Source: Liopterus haemorrhoidalis
Taxonomy: Eukaryota > Arthropoda > Insecta > Coleoptera > Dytiscidae
Length of the DNA stretch: 64,000 bases
Reading direction: 5' to 3'
Assembly: GCA_963971575.1 (NCBI GenBank)
Contig: OZ020611.1
Location: 239,468,654-239,532,653 of the forward strand
The notes under the pieces were generated by a model, which made no database searches, was not told where the DNA came from, and worked only from the letters and a program-made list of their open reading frames with translations. Positions 1-10,364 of this stretch are shown piece by piece; positions within the stretch are counted from its first letter, which is position 1, and every line of letters starts with the position of its first letter. The translations under genes were made by a program, and so were the position numbers.

Positions 1-656
1 GTAATGTTAATGCAGAATTAGGGCAAGCGGTCTCAAATTCTGTACGCAGCTTTTCTAATACATTTTCACTGAACTTTCAGTGCCTGCTTTTGTTTTTAAT
101 CAATTTATTTAGGCAAGGAGTTTCTAACAGAGGTTTCGGGTCATACTGTTGTAAGACAGGTTTCTTAAAAGTAGACCACAGGCATTTTAAATCTGTGCTG
201 GTTAATATTTCCATACTCAATATATTGTTTCTGGAACAAAAAGTAAAACCAACAGAAACCACACAAAAAAAAGATAAATCAAATATTTCACAATCAATCA
301 ATGCCCTGATCTTGGCTTCTTTCATTTTGGTTTGTTAACCACCTGGCACAAAATAATAGGATAGCTGAAATGTGTTTGCATGTAGTTCCTGCTTTACATG
401 TGCAGGACATATTTAAAACTTCAACATCATTACTAAATTTTAATTTCCCAGTGACTTCGTGAGGTGGTGTTCTCAAACTGCTTGTTTGTAAACATAACCC
501 ACATATGTCGACATGCTCATCATTTTTGTCCAAAATTCTGCACAACATAAGATTTCCGGCGTTTAACAACTCTTCTCCTTCAACTACACACCTAGAAGAA
601 GGTGTTGCACTTAAAAAATTAAAATAATTTAATAAAGATAGCTGTTTATTATCCAT
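1..656 (-). pseudogene. SWIM zinc-finger protein, 5' part, probably transposon-derived and broken
   Basis: Seen: reading leftward from an ATG at 656, exon 1 (656-343) encodes about 104 residues, including MSCTCKAGTTCKH, a CxC...CxH SWIM zinc-binding signature. A GT-AG intron of 112 bases (342-231) joins it in frame to exon 2 (from 230), which reads TSTDLKCLWSTFKKPVLQQY. An in-frame TGA at 79-77 interrupts exon 2, but the same frame stays open to the window edge (...FSENVLEKLRTEF...). Family knowledge: multicopy insect SWIM proteins of this layout often continue into a YqaJ-type nuclease domain, as in ISL2EU-like elements; that part would lie left of position 1 and is not seen. A related fragment lies at 14562-14813. 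Inference: a multicopy, mobile-element-derived gene inactivated by the stop. An unrecognised small intron around the stop is the alternative. The SWIM call is firm; the transposon assignment is moderate. Confidence 0.6.
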
Positions 657-934
657 TGCAAATCGATGATTTAACATGTAAACAAATATGGACAACTTTC
701 ACATTACTCGTTTCAATCAGCTGTTCACAGCGCTCGTAGCGCCGCCATCGGGCATTGTTATACCCAATATTATGAAAATACATCTACAACCTAAAATCGT
801 ATTTTTTAATACGAATTATTTGTTAGTGAAAGAAGACGTAAGTAAAAAAATACATATTTGGTAATAGAACAGTAGGATAAGTTGAGGTTATGAAATTAAT
901 TTATGTTTTGATTTTAAAAACAGTGTTTTACAAA

Positions 935-1135
935 ATGCAGAAGCAATTAGTGGGACGTAAAGGACAAGTGCTTTGTAGCCAGAGCCCCGAAATTATTAAT
1001 AATGTTATGCAGTTCATGAAGGAGGAAGTTAATCTGAAAAACTTCAAAATTCCTGTAACAAATTTCCGGGAACGAGTGATTGCTGCAACTGGCATCTCTA
1101 AGAGTACATATGACCGATATAAATTTAATAATAAA
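935..1135 (+). pseudogene. N-terminal helix-turn-helix-like domain of a transposon-type protein
   Basis: Seen: from the ATG at 935 the product reads MQKQLVGRKGQVLCSQSPEI, then NNVMQFMKEE and ERVIAATGISKSTYDRY, after which similarity fades into AT-rich sequence around 1130. Family knowledge: the pattern 'G+KG....SQ..EI..NV..FM.EE ... R..AATG+S..T' is the N-terminal DNA-binding-like domain of multicopy insect proteins, some carrying DDE domains; I recognise the pattern but cannot name the family. It is divergent from the SWIM pseudogene, with about 280 bases between the two ATGs, so the two may be halves of one element sharing a bidirectional promoter. No downstream catalytic part is visible, so this is either a first exon or a fragment. 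An upstream in-frame ATG at 890 adds 15 residues that do not look like the family. Confidence 0.45.
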
Positions 1136-1225
1136 ATTAATTTTACTGCAATATATATTTTTTCCCCGTCTGGTCGGCATATTTATTTTTTTATTCATAA
1201 TTTATTTGCCTTCTGTCATTTATGA

Positions 1226-2154
1226 CTGACGTATTTATATTAAACAGCATTTTATTTATATTTTTTCATTTATATTTTAATATATAGCTTTTAAATCGTT
1301 CCTTAACTAATTCAATAAAAAATATTATTTAATTGTCCCATTTGGTTTGAATATATTTTATTTGTCTTCGCCACTGGCGTTATCTTGTTTGCGCAATTTT
1401 GTAACGGTCGTGTATCCTTCTCTATTTGAATCTACTCTAAATCCAATTGCAATGCAGTTTGCAGCCGGTTTTACGTCTGTTGCTTAGCAACCAAGCGACT
1501 ATACGAATTCTGGTTTCTGCGCAGGTGACGTACTGGTCTCATCTCGTGAGCAAAGCATTGTATCCATTCACGGTGAATTTTAGAATCTGAAGATCTACTC
1601 GATCTTCCATCATCTTTTTAATTTGTGATATTATAAATTTTTGGGCGAGCAGAAATAATTTTTATTATAAAAATTAAATTTATTTATTTACATCGATGTT
1701 TTACGGTTATTAAACAATTATTACAATTATAAAAGTTTGTAGCTCCATTATTCTTCTGTATATTTTCTTTATTTAGACAGTTTGAAACAATTTGTGTATT
1801 GGTAGAGCTGGTGCAAGTAGTAGTACTTGTACCAGCTCTGTTATTGTCTGACGAGTTGCTGTTATCTTTTATAATCTTATTAGAGCAATTGCTATTTTAC
1901 TGAAATGTAGTCTTCAACATTGCTTTCTGCCACAATTGAAGATTTCCACCCCCCCATGACGTTTTAATGTTAATATATCTGCCTATAATGACATGTCAGC
2001 TTATAATGACGCTGATGTTTTTCGGTTGTCAGTTGTTTCAGTGTAACCATGGAGATCTTGTAACTTAAGAAATGACACACAGATGGCTCTAGCATCCAGC
2101 TGCCAAAAAATTTGCGAATCGGCCTAGACCGAAATAGTATATTCTGTAACAAGG
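1226..2154. other. Non-coding AT-rich stretch
   Basis: No protein-like reading frame, splice-bounded exon or RNA gene is visible. It contains a short near-perfect hairpin (1804-1839) listed separately and otherwise looks like decayed intergenic sequence. Confidence 0.5.
1804..1839. repeat. Short near-perfect hairpin
   Basis: Arm AGAGCTGGTGCAAGTA (1804-1819) pairs with TACTTGTACCAGCTCT (1824-1839) across a 4-base loop, with one non-Watson-Crick position out of 16. It is too short for a typical pre-miRNA, and the flanks do not extend the stem. Function unknown. Confidence 0.6.
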
Positions 2155-2161
2155 TTGGAAT

Positions 2162-2240
2162 GAGAAAATTCGATGCGAGTGGAATATTCCGAGCGCGAGC
2201 CGCAGGCGAGCGTGAGGAACCACGAGCATCGAATTTTCTC
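2162..2240. repeat. Inverted repeat with GC-rich loop
   Basis: GAGAAAATTCGATGC (2162-2176) is exactly inverted at 2226-2240. Outer TTGG and CCAA extend the symmetry imperfectly. The roughly 49-base interior is much more GC-rich than its surroundings. Possibly a tiny transposable-element relic; nothing identifies a family. Confidence 0.5.
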
Positions 2241-2824
2241 TGCCAACCGAGTCACAGACCCTACTTTCTCCACGACCACCAAAAAGAAAGAAAAAAATAA
2301 CAAATAATTATTTTAACAAACATTTTATCTTAACACATAATTTATATTAAATAACCAATTAATCAATTAATTAAACTATTTATTTTTATTTATTATTTGT
2401 TTAATTTTAATTTAATTTGCCGCACATCGTCCACTATTTTAGGTTAGGAAGTTATGTTGCATTTATTTAATGTAAACGTTGCATATATCTTAATGTAACC
2501 CTACAAAAACAAAAGACAACAAGCATGGAATGGTTATTCCATATCAAGTGATGGAATGAAATACACGCAAAATGCATAAGAAGATAAGTGCTTTAGAATA
2601 ACATTCCAACTCTTATGTTAGAATATTAACTTTCTGTAGTCAAAATTGGTTTTAGAATTGGTAAATTCTATAGTGGTCGTGGAGAAAAGATTTACTTTTT
2701 GGCTAGTACTAGATGATAAAAAAAAAAAACGGGTTTTTATATGGTCGCCCAAAAAAGTCGTAATTGTATGGCCTTCCAGCGACCTTAGACGCTTGCGTAG
2801 ATTCACCTAATGGTAAAATCGGCC

Positions 2825-2894
2825 CTAGGACTATTTATCGTTAAAATAGTCCTAGTCATATTCTCTCTAAGTCCTAAATCTGCACTTAGAGAGA
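2825..2894. repeat. Two consecutive perfect hairpins
   Basis: First hairpin: CTAGGACTATTT (2825-2836) pairs perfectly with 2844-2855 across a 7-base loop. Second: TCTCTCTAAGT (2862-2872) pairs perfectly with ACTTAGAGAGA (2884-2894). They are separated by 6 bases. No T-run that would mark a Pol III terminator follows directly. Role unknown. Confidence 0.6.
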
Positions 2895-3285
2895 CAGTTG
2901 AGTCGAGCTGTCTAATGTGAGTTCGGCTGGTGGCCGCTAGCAGAACTACCGTTCGTTTACAGTTAGCGAGTAAAGTAGTTTAGAATGATTATGTGCCATA
3001 TAGCTATATTCATACTGCTCTGCAATGCCCTGCCTTGCTTTGCCCTACTGAACTCGACATCACCATAAACAAGTTCAACATAATCATTTTAGAAAACGTG
3101 CTTATACATCTTTCCAAATTGAAAGAAGATTTCAAATTAGATATAAATTAGATTGATATATAAAAGACAACGAGATTTTGAGAGATGTGTTACATACATA
3201 TAAAAACAGTAATTCAGGAAAACAGCGATTATTTGTTGTAATTCGGGCACGATAGAGCATTATTTTTTTTAGGAAAAAAAAGTTT
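2895..3285. other. Non-coding stretch
   Basis: No gene is seen. A loose inverted pair (TTAGAATGATTATGT near 2981 and ACATAATCATTTTAGAA near 3078) brackets a stretch of CTGC/TGCC-rich words. It may be a small decayed element, but target duplications are not evident. Confidence 0.4.
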
Positions 3286-3293
3286 GTGTAACG

Positions 3294-3860
3294 CGGTAAG
3301 TTCGAGAGTTCTTAAACTTATGTAGTCCGAGGACTCCCTCTAGAACAACATTTTTTTTTGCGGAACCCATTCCAACTCTAGGCATTGTACGTCGTTCTTG
3401 AGACTTAATTTCTGGCTCAATAATCTCATAGGCACTACATAAAAAATATTGGTAAAAATGTACCGCTGATTATTTTAATAAATGGTCTTGCGCATTTTTA
3501 GAGATGAACATTTTTATTAGCATATAGAATAAACATAAAATGAATAAAAATATTTGTAAAAAGAATTAAAGTTACAAATTATAATACGTTAAACTCATAC
3601 AAACATTTATTGGTCAAATATTGGTCAGAATAGATCTTATTATAATATGTTTTCTGTAAATAATTTTCAGTTGAATAAAAATAAGTAAATTTTTACTAAT
3701 TATTGTTTAGTTATGTTAATAACTAGTTAGATAACGACAAATACAAAGTCTTGACCATGTAGGATTTTTATTAAATGAATTATTTGAATAAAAGCTAAAA
3801 GTTGGGGGATGTAAAGTTAATGTCAAAATTGTTTCGCGGACCCCAGTTTAAGAACCGCTG
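3294..3860. mobile_element. hAT-like non-autonomous element
   Basis: Flanked by identical 8-base duplications GTGTAACG (3286-3293 and 3861-3868), the length typical of hAT. The right end reads inward CAGCGGTTCTTAAACTGGGG, a classic hAT terminus. The left end has a matching TTCTTAAAC but is displaced by about 10 bases and degraded. No transposase sequence is present. Confidence 0.7.
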
Positions 3861-4539
3861 GTGTAACGGATTTTACATATGGCAAACGTTCCATTTACGG
3901 CCAAGGAGCTAATGATCCAGGGGTACCAATATCTATTTATTTAGTTTTTTTTTTTTTTGTCAATTTTTGCCTATGCTGTGGAGCTTAATCATATAAAAAT
4001 ACAAGATTATATTTCGGCATGTAGGGGAGACTGGTGTCAATTGTTACAAAATTTATAAATTTTGCATTATATGACTTCTTATTTATTTCTACATAACGAT
4101 TTTTTTTTAAATAATTAGAATGGTTAGTGAGCTACACATTTTATTATTCAAATTAATAATAATTTTATATTTATATATTTTTTTTAGCTATAATGTAACA
4201 CTGTCAGTGTCAATAGTAACATAAACAAATATTGTTTCTTTATTGGTATAAATAAAATAAAACACAATTTTATATAATTATACGTAAATGTATATTTTGT
4301 AAGTAAACGTACAATAATATCATCAAATTTTAAATATCTTCTTTACAAGTCATATTCAATTCAAAACTGTAATTAAACACAAAATAAATATGTATTATTT
4401 ATATTTTTTTTGAAAAGATAAATAATGAATCAAAATATTATTTGGAATAAGAATTTTAAAAGTATATGTATTTATGTAAACATAAAGTAGATACTCCTTT
4501 TAAAATAAAATTATGAATAGGAAAAAATATTTATTCAGA

Positions 4540-5062
4540 TTCACAATTTTTGCAAACATAGAAAATATCATTGTTAGTGCAACTAACATGTGCCCACATT
4601 TTGCAACTTGTGCACTGAACCCAGTCTTCTTTACTGTTTATGTATGAATCAAAACATACTAAGGCATACAGGCAATTGAAAGAGAACGGCCCGAATTGAA
4701 TAATAGGAAAGACCACACACTTCTTTCATGACCCGTCAAAAATTGCGAGAACTTGGTTGGGAAATTTTGTTGCATCCACCATATAGTCCAGACATAGCAC
4801 CCTCTGACTATCACCTATTCCGATCTCTGCAGAATTCTCTCAATAGAATTAAGCTGGTTTCAAAACAATGTGTTTCTTCATCCTCGGATGAGCTTGAGCT
4901 TTCAGATTTTTTAGATATTGGTTTTCGTTTTTTTATAGCATTGGAATTAAATTTTACAATCACTTTCTTTTTATTTCTTGCTTCTTCCAATATCTTTTCT
5001 GGCGTGTCCGTCAATATTGCCGTTTTTCCCTTCCTTCTTCCGTTTTTTCTCGGTTTTTGAAT
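4540..5062 (-). pseudogene. C-terminal remnant of a pogo-like transposase with PHD-type zinc finger
   Basis: Seen: reading leftward from about 5062 one frame gives KGKTAILTDTPEKILEEARN, a lysine-rich segment and an acidic SESSSSSEDEE tract. After the embedded mariner piece, coding resumes at about 4690 with CFDSYINSKEDWVQC, then C..C..WAHVSC and a final CKNCESE. Family knowledge: insect and vertebrate pogo/Tigger transposases commonly end in '+GRKKGKTAILTDTPEK', a Ser/Glu tract and a short PHD-like Cys/His cluster. The DDE catalytic core is absent from the element. The reading frame is split by the mariner insertion, so no intact protein can be made. The family call is strong; exact ends are approximate. 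Confidence 0.7.
4670..4852 (+). pseudogene. mariner transposase fragment (DD34D C-terminal part)
   Basis: Seen: RPHTS, then MTRQKLRELGWEILLHPPYS followed by PDIAPSDYHLFRSLQNSLN. The 'HPPYSPD.APSDYHLF' block contains the third catalytic Asp of mariner DD34D transposases. The segment opens without a start, is frameshifted upstream of RPHTS, and stops abruptly near 4852, where pogo coding sequence resumes on the other strand. It is a short piece captured inside the pogo element, with no mariner inverted repeats around it. Confidence 0.75.
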
Positions 5063-5580
5063 GTCATTTCATATGGCATTAGATTTTGGATATGGTCTTA
5101 TTTGCTCTGGAGTTTTTACTGTTAGCTGAGCACTTTCTGGCTCTATATTTTATTCAGGTGTCAATTGTAACATGTTACAAACGACACCAAATATTATGTT
5201 ACAACCGACACCAATTGCCATTTCTTATATTACACAGAATTTATTAACAAGCAGTTTATAAATTGCCAACAAAAAATAGGTGACAATATGCTAAAACCTC
5301 TATATATTTATAACAAACAATTGAGTTACAAATTATTTTACTATATTTTCAGAAATAAAAGAAATATCAGACAAAATAAATCTACTTTTCATACAAAAAA
5401 CAAAAAACTTGTCGTTCATTCTTGTCAAAGGCGGCTATTTGCAATTTTGATTAGTATCGGTAATGCAGGGTACAATTCGCTTTTTGCATACACATATGAT
5501 TGCACTATTGTCTGGTAGATGATAGAATAATTTGCCGTGTTACAATTAACACCTGTTACATTTGACACCAGTCTCCCCTA

Positions 5581-6237
5581 CTACCAGTGTAATTTCACAT
5601 TAAAAAATTAAGAAATAATGTCAAGTTTGCCAAACTAAAATATTTACAAATCCGAATCATATTAAACAGTTACGATATCATAATGATCTTGACTTCTGAA
5701 CTATCATCTGTGCCAAGTTTATTTAAAAATTACAAATTTACGCGATAAGAAAATGGGAGCGCACGTATTAAGTCTTACAAAAAAACACCTATATCAGTAT
5801 TTACTTCCGTACTTTATCGAGGACTTTCATGAAACAAATGGGTCATATTTTCTTTTTAGGGTCAAACATAACCTATTTCACAAATGTGTTACTTGTTTGT
5901 ATTACGTTTGTTGACCTAACCTAACCTATCTTATGTTTATAATATGGCAGGAGATTTTTTTAAAATTCATATTCTATAAACTACCGGGTGATGAATATTA
6001 ATTGTCTTGGCCACTCCATCGCAATAGTTTTTCGTCCGCTTAACAATAATGGTGAACTAGACTAAATACATAGATGGGATTTAAAATTTAAAAACAGATA
6101 TATGCGATTTCCATGTTTCCTCGTTGGTAATTTGAAAAAATTTAAATATAAAAAATTGTTCAGAATTTTATTTTGAATTTAATAAATTTATAACTAAATT
6201 TATTACCGTATTTTTCGGACCATAAGACGTTACCATA
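5581..6237. other. Non-coding AT-rich stretch
   Basis: No gene or clear repeat boundary is seen between the pogo element and the foldback element. Confidence 0.45.
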
Positions 6238-6892
6238 AAGGGTACTATAAGAATTCTGAGGCACTTCCGGTTTCACCGGAAATGATGTCAACTTTGATCT
6301 AGCATAGGGAATCGATAATTTTATATTTTTTTCCTAAAAGTACATTAAATTAGCTTTACAATGACACCAAAAAGTCATAATTTTATGTTAACCATTTCAA
6401 AATGGCGACCATTTATTTACAAAATAATCAACATAAGTTTTACAAAGTTGAACGTAGAAAGCTTTGAAAACAATAAAAAAAGAAACAAAATATCTCTAAA
6501 ATAAACTGTTAAAACTAGTTATTATATGAAATAACATTGATCGAACATTTGTATTTTTTTTTTTTTTTTTAAATAATTGTAAAAAGTAATAGTTTTTTTT
6601 TTTTTCTAATTGGCCAAATAGTTTATTTTAGAGATATTTTGTTTCTTTTTTATGGTTTTCAAAGCTTGCTACGTTCAACTTTGTAAAACTTATGTTGATT
6701 ATTATTTTGTAAATAAATGGTCGCCATTTTGAAATGGTTAACATAAAAATATGATTTTTTGGTGTCATTGTAAAGCTAATTTAATGTACTTTCAGGAAAA
6801 AAATATAAAATTATCGATTCCCTATGCTAGATCAAAAGTTGACATCATTTCCGGTGAAACCGGAAGTGCCTCAGAATTCTTATAGTAACCTT
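6238..6892. mobile_element. Large foldback (long inverted repeat) element
   Basis: Two arms of about 270 bases (6238-6510 and 6617-6892) are nearly perfect inverted copies, separated by about 106 AT-rich bases. Each arm begins AAGGGTACTATAAG-like and includes the small palindrome TTCCGGTTTCACCGGAA. The whole is flanked by TA on both sides (6236-6237, 6893-6894). No coding capacity is present. Foldback organisation with TA duplication suggests a Tc1/mariner-mobilised element. Confidence 0.8.
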
Positions 6893-6949
6893 TAGATGGG
6901 CCTTTTTGTCTAGTTTAACTTTTGTTCTGAAGATTTTTTGTATCTTTAC

Positions 6950-7233
6950 AAATAAAGGAGATTTTCAGGGTGCCCCGTTTCAAACAAACACCCTGTATAT
7001 ATATTTTATTAACTACACAGTTTTTTATATTTATTTGGGGAGTGCTTTTTTGAACCCTCAGTATTTTTCCTATATGCGGGTCAAAGAGTTGTATAAGCAT
7101 GCCAAATTTCAACTTTCTATGTTAAGCCATTTAGCTACAATTTCTACCGTATAGACAGACAGACATACAGACCAGACAGACACATGAGTGACGTTATAAG
7201 GGTTTTTTGGTGGTCAGATCTACAAAACCCTAA
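6950..7233 (-). mobile_element. GTCT-microsatellite repeat family, 3' part
   Basis: On the minus strand it reads TTTTAGGGTTTTGTAG, a degenerate GTCT/GTCTG run, and the conserved core GTTGAAATTTGGCATGC, as in the fuller copies at 8401-9441 and 11661-12690. The left part diverges: near 6968-7000 it carries GGTGCCCCG...CACCCTGTATA, resembling another repeat end. Confidence 0.6.
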
Positions 7234-7299
7234 AAAGAGGAGAAAACATTCAAAAAATGATTTGTCACAGAAATGAAATTTTGAGATAATTACAAAAAT

Positions 7300-7432
7300 A
7301 CATTTTTTTTTTGTTTTACGGCCTTTGCTGCTTTGGCAATTAGCCAGGACATTTTTTATTTGAGAAAATGTCCATGCCTGAACGGGATTCGAACTCGAGA
7401 CCTTCGCAACGCAGTACAAAAATACATTATAA
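7300..7432 (-). repeat. tRNA-like SINE fragment
   Basis: The minus strand contains GGTCTCGAGTTCGAATCCCG, a good Pol III B-box / T-arm sequence, preceded by GTTGCGAAG. A poly-A-like run (T-run on +) flanks it. A full cloverleaf is not present, so this is read as a SINE remnant rather than a tRNA gene. Confidence 0.5.
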
Positions 7433-8091
7433 TCCTGTTTAAAATAAGTTGGGAACCTAATTTTTGGAGCCTCTTATTTTTAAGGTCCCAAACATTGAAT
7501 TCAAACGTGTCAAAATTTTATCTGTCTTGCGTAATATAAAAACTCTTAGTGAAGAACGTAATGCATCAAAAAAATCTGTTTTTAGCCGTCAGCATTGAAA
7601 TATTAAAAGTGATATATAGATATCCCCTAGAGTCCTGATCCTTCAAGTAATCCTAACAGCAAACATATCAAAAAACTAATACCCAGCCAGTTTTTCTTTA
7701 CATACTTTCGACATAACGTTGAAAAAAACTTTATAAAAATTTCTCCACGCTTGAAAGATTGAATATAGAAAATTTTTCTCGACTTTCCTCTTCGCGAGGA
7801 TTAAGTTTTGACACGAGAACAAAAATACATCCTGCTTTAGAAGATATAGACAGCGTTATTAACATTCTATATTAAGAGAACCAAGGGTGGTATCATATTT
7901 TTAGTAAGAGTTTAATATTGTCTATTATGGGATCATTATTTTACTTCAGGATGAAAATAATGAGTTATGTCTTTTAATATCATCCATCCATTGGCATAAG
8001 CGTCCATAAGCTCATTTAGCTGCGGCCATTTGGTTTAATTTTTAATAAAATTATCTTTTTTTGATTTAGGTATAACGAAAAACCCTTATAT
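7433..8091. other. Non-coding stretch
   Basis: No coding or family-assignable sequence is seen. It is AT-rich with scattered stops in all frames. Confidence 0.4.
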
Positions 8092-8369
8092 TATCCGTTT
8101 CTTAGCTTTGAGCGGAACTAGATTTTGAAATCTAGTGACTATTATTGAGTAAATGGGACTTTGAGATCGATTGTTTGAACATTGTAAATACTTTTTTTAA
8201 AGATATTTTAAGGTTAGGTAATTTTAAAAGGTTACATTTTAATGTCAGATTCATTAATGTCATTTTGTTTAGTAAAAGCCCACTTTATTCATTAAAAAGT
8301 TAGCTAGTGACAACTTAAGAAAATTAAAATTTCATTTAGTTCCGCTGAACGTTTAGGAGTAGCCTATAT
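8092..8369. mobile_element. TA-flanked MITE ('GGCGGAACTAG' family)
   Basis: Left end TCCGTTTCTTAGCTTTGAG then CGGAACTAGATTTTGAAATC. Right end TTTAGTTCCGCTGAACGTTT, closing with AGTAGCCTA. It matches the inverted-repeat ends of the copies at 27485, 28930 and 53138 with several substitutions, so it is an older copy. Confidence 0.6.
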
Positions 8370-8400
8370 ATTTGATGTTGTAATACGTAACTATAGTATT

Positions 8401-9441
8401 TTTTAGGGTTTTGTAGGTATGACCAAAAAACCCTTATACCGTCATTTTGTCGTCTGTCTGTCTGTCTGTCTGTCTGTCTGTTCAGTAAAAATTGTAGCCA
8501 AACGGCTAAAGCTAGAGAGTTGAAATTTGGCATGCTTATACAACTCATTGACCCGCACATAGGAAAAATACTAAAACATCTAAAAAACATATCCCCCTAA
8601 ATATATCAACAAATATGTGCTCATCGAAAAAAAAAATATTTTTTTAAAATTCTGAGTAGGGTATCAAATGAAAGCCCTTGGTACGTGGATTAACGATCAA
8701 ATTTTTATTTTTGCAAAATAAATTATTTTGAAGCGATTTTTGCCAAAATTGTGCAAAAAATATTTTGTCCCACACCCTGTAGCCCAGATGGTTCAAAAAT
8801 TTGAAAAAATTCTAAGTAATGTACATTTGTGTGAACCGGAATAGTACAACAGGAATTTTTGATCAGATTATGTTTTCGGAAAATAACGCTAATAATTTTT
8901 TGTGTTTTTAACTAAAATATTTAATTCGCTATGTAACACAGTAGATCAGTAGGCGTTCGTAGCGTTGTGCGTTTTTGTCGTTTATTTGTGATTTGCAAAC
9001 TAGAGTTCGAATCCTATCAATTTTAATTTTTCTGTTTTTTCTTTGCATTTTTATTTTGTTTAAATTATTTTGTCAAAATTCTAGTTATATTTTGGTAAAT
9101 GTTGCATTTAATTTTTAAAAGCGTAAATTTAATAACCAGTGGAAAGTATTCTATTACATACGTTCAATTCTAAGTTTGAGTGTATACGAAATCAGAGGGC
9201 GGGGATTATGATTTAAGCAACCAATGGAAGCCATAGGCGCAATTTTCAAAATCTTAATGAACCTTGCTATATAAAAAAAATACTGCACATATTTAGAAAC
9301 TTAAATAATGGTATTAGGCATTCGAATTAAAATTCATAAAAAAATATTTTGACATAAAATTTGTTTTGGCATCCCAAATAATCATTCAGTTATTAAATAC
9401 CTGCGAAACCCTTAAATGTGTGAAAATTCACACTTCACATC
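8401..9441 (-). mobile_element. GTCT-microsatellite element with internal tRNA-like segment, near full length
   Basis: The opposite-strand counterpart of the copy at 11661-12690, about 1.04 kb. On the + strand it starts TAGGGTTTTGTAGGTATG and has a pure (GTCT)n run (8451-8480), then the core GAGTTGAAATTTGGCATGC. It ends with the palindrome GTGTGAAAATTCACAC and TTCACAT. Subterminal GGGTTTTGTAGGTA-type motifs are inverted at the two ends. In the middle (about 8955-9025) lies a tRNA-like stretch with the B box AGAGTTCGAATCC. Family knowledge: dispersed insect elements with a GTCY microsatellite and subterminal inverted repeats include mini-me/DINE-1 (Helentron-type) elements. That assignment is inference. 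Confidence 0.65.
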
Positions 9442-9470
9442 AATTTTTGTAATATAAGTTTTTTCTATTA

Positions 9471-10035
9471 AGCCGCATTCAGAGCTCTTAAATCAATAGC
9501 TTATGCACTGTAGATTATAGACTATTCACTGTCATCAGAAAGTTTGTCATATGGTAAGACGTAAAACCGTTCAGACCTCCAAATTTAATACGCTGTTTGT
9601 TGTGGATTGTGCATAATTTTCTAAACTTATAGCTAGGGAGATGTTTTAATGAGACAGACATATAAACACATTGTCCATCGCATTCTATCAGTGACACCGT
9701 AGTTATCGAATGCCTTTACATAACCTAACATAATGTCATCATTAACAAATCTTGCTCAAAATTACAAAGACGGACAGTAAATATGATCAATTTAGGTAAT
9801 TAGGTAGTTAAAATCTAAGACAACAGAATTATAAGAACGATAATACATATAAAATATTTTATGAAGCTAAATAGTAGGTTTCAAATTTCACAGATGGCGG
9901 ACTATTCGTAACGTATTAATTTCTAATTCGCTATGAACGCTATGAGCAACGTTAAAAAGAATGCATAGAAACATAAGACACAGCTAACAAAACACAGTCT
10001 ACAACCTCTTAATTTAAACAGCTCTGAATGCGGCT
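9471..10035. mobile_element. TTA-flanked MITE (PIF/Harbinger-like), copy 1
   Basis: Inverted ends AGCCGCATTCAGAGCTCTTA and its near-complement closing GAGCTGAATGCGGCT-like at 10035, with TTA duplications at 9468-9470 and 10036-10038. It is 565 bases with no coding sequence. A closely related copy in opposite orientation is at 15730-16291. The 3-base TTA duplication points to the PIF/Harbinger superfamily. Confidence 0.75.
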
Positions 10036-10325
10036 TTAAGTCAATAATAATAGAGATATGTAAAATTTTTTATTTTTGGATTTCCCACCATAACTCTCCA
10101 TATATTTATCCAATCATAAAAATGATGAGTGGTGAAAGAAAAGCGTTCCAACTCAAAAGTAGTGGACTATGATCTTTTATTTCTATCAAAAATTAGGATA
10201 CTTGACAGACAATTCTTTAATATTCATTAATAAATTAGTAGAGTGCGGTTAGGTTATGTCATAATTCATTTTAATCCTTCTTAATTGTAAAACACCCATT
10301 GTTCTTTTTATTTTAAATAGTATTA

Positions 10326-10364
10326 ATTGACCTCTCTCTACTTAATAACTAGAGAGCGGTCAAT
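10326..10364. repeat. Short hairpin
   Basis: ATTGACCTCTCTCTA (10326-10340) pairs with TAGAGAGCGGTCAAT (10350-10364) with a single mismatch and a 9-base loop. Confidence 0.55.

Larger units (their letters stand above)
4024..5578 (-). mobile_element. pogo/Tigger-like transposon, internally deleted
   Basis: Terminal inverted repeats GGGGAGACTGGTGTCAA lie at both ends (4024 onward and the complement ending at 5578), flanked by TA on each side (4022-4023, 5579-5580). The motif recurs internally near 5155-5215 as CAGGTGTCAATTGTAAC and ACACCAA words. The minus strand carries C-terminal transposase remnants, listed separately. At about 1.55 kb with most of the transposase missing, this is a deleted copy. 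A mariner fragment is embedded in it. Confidence 0.8.

Noticed and set aside
7375..7425. tRNA gene
   Set aside because: A good B box but no complete cloverleaf or acceptor stem; better explained as a SINE remnant.
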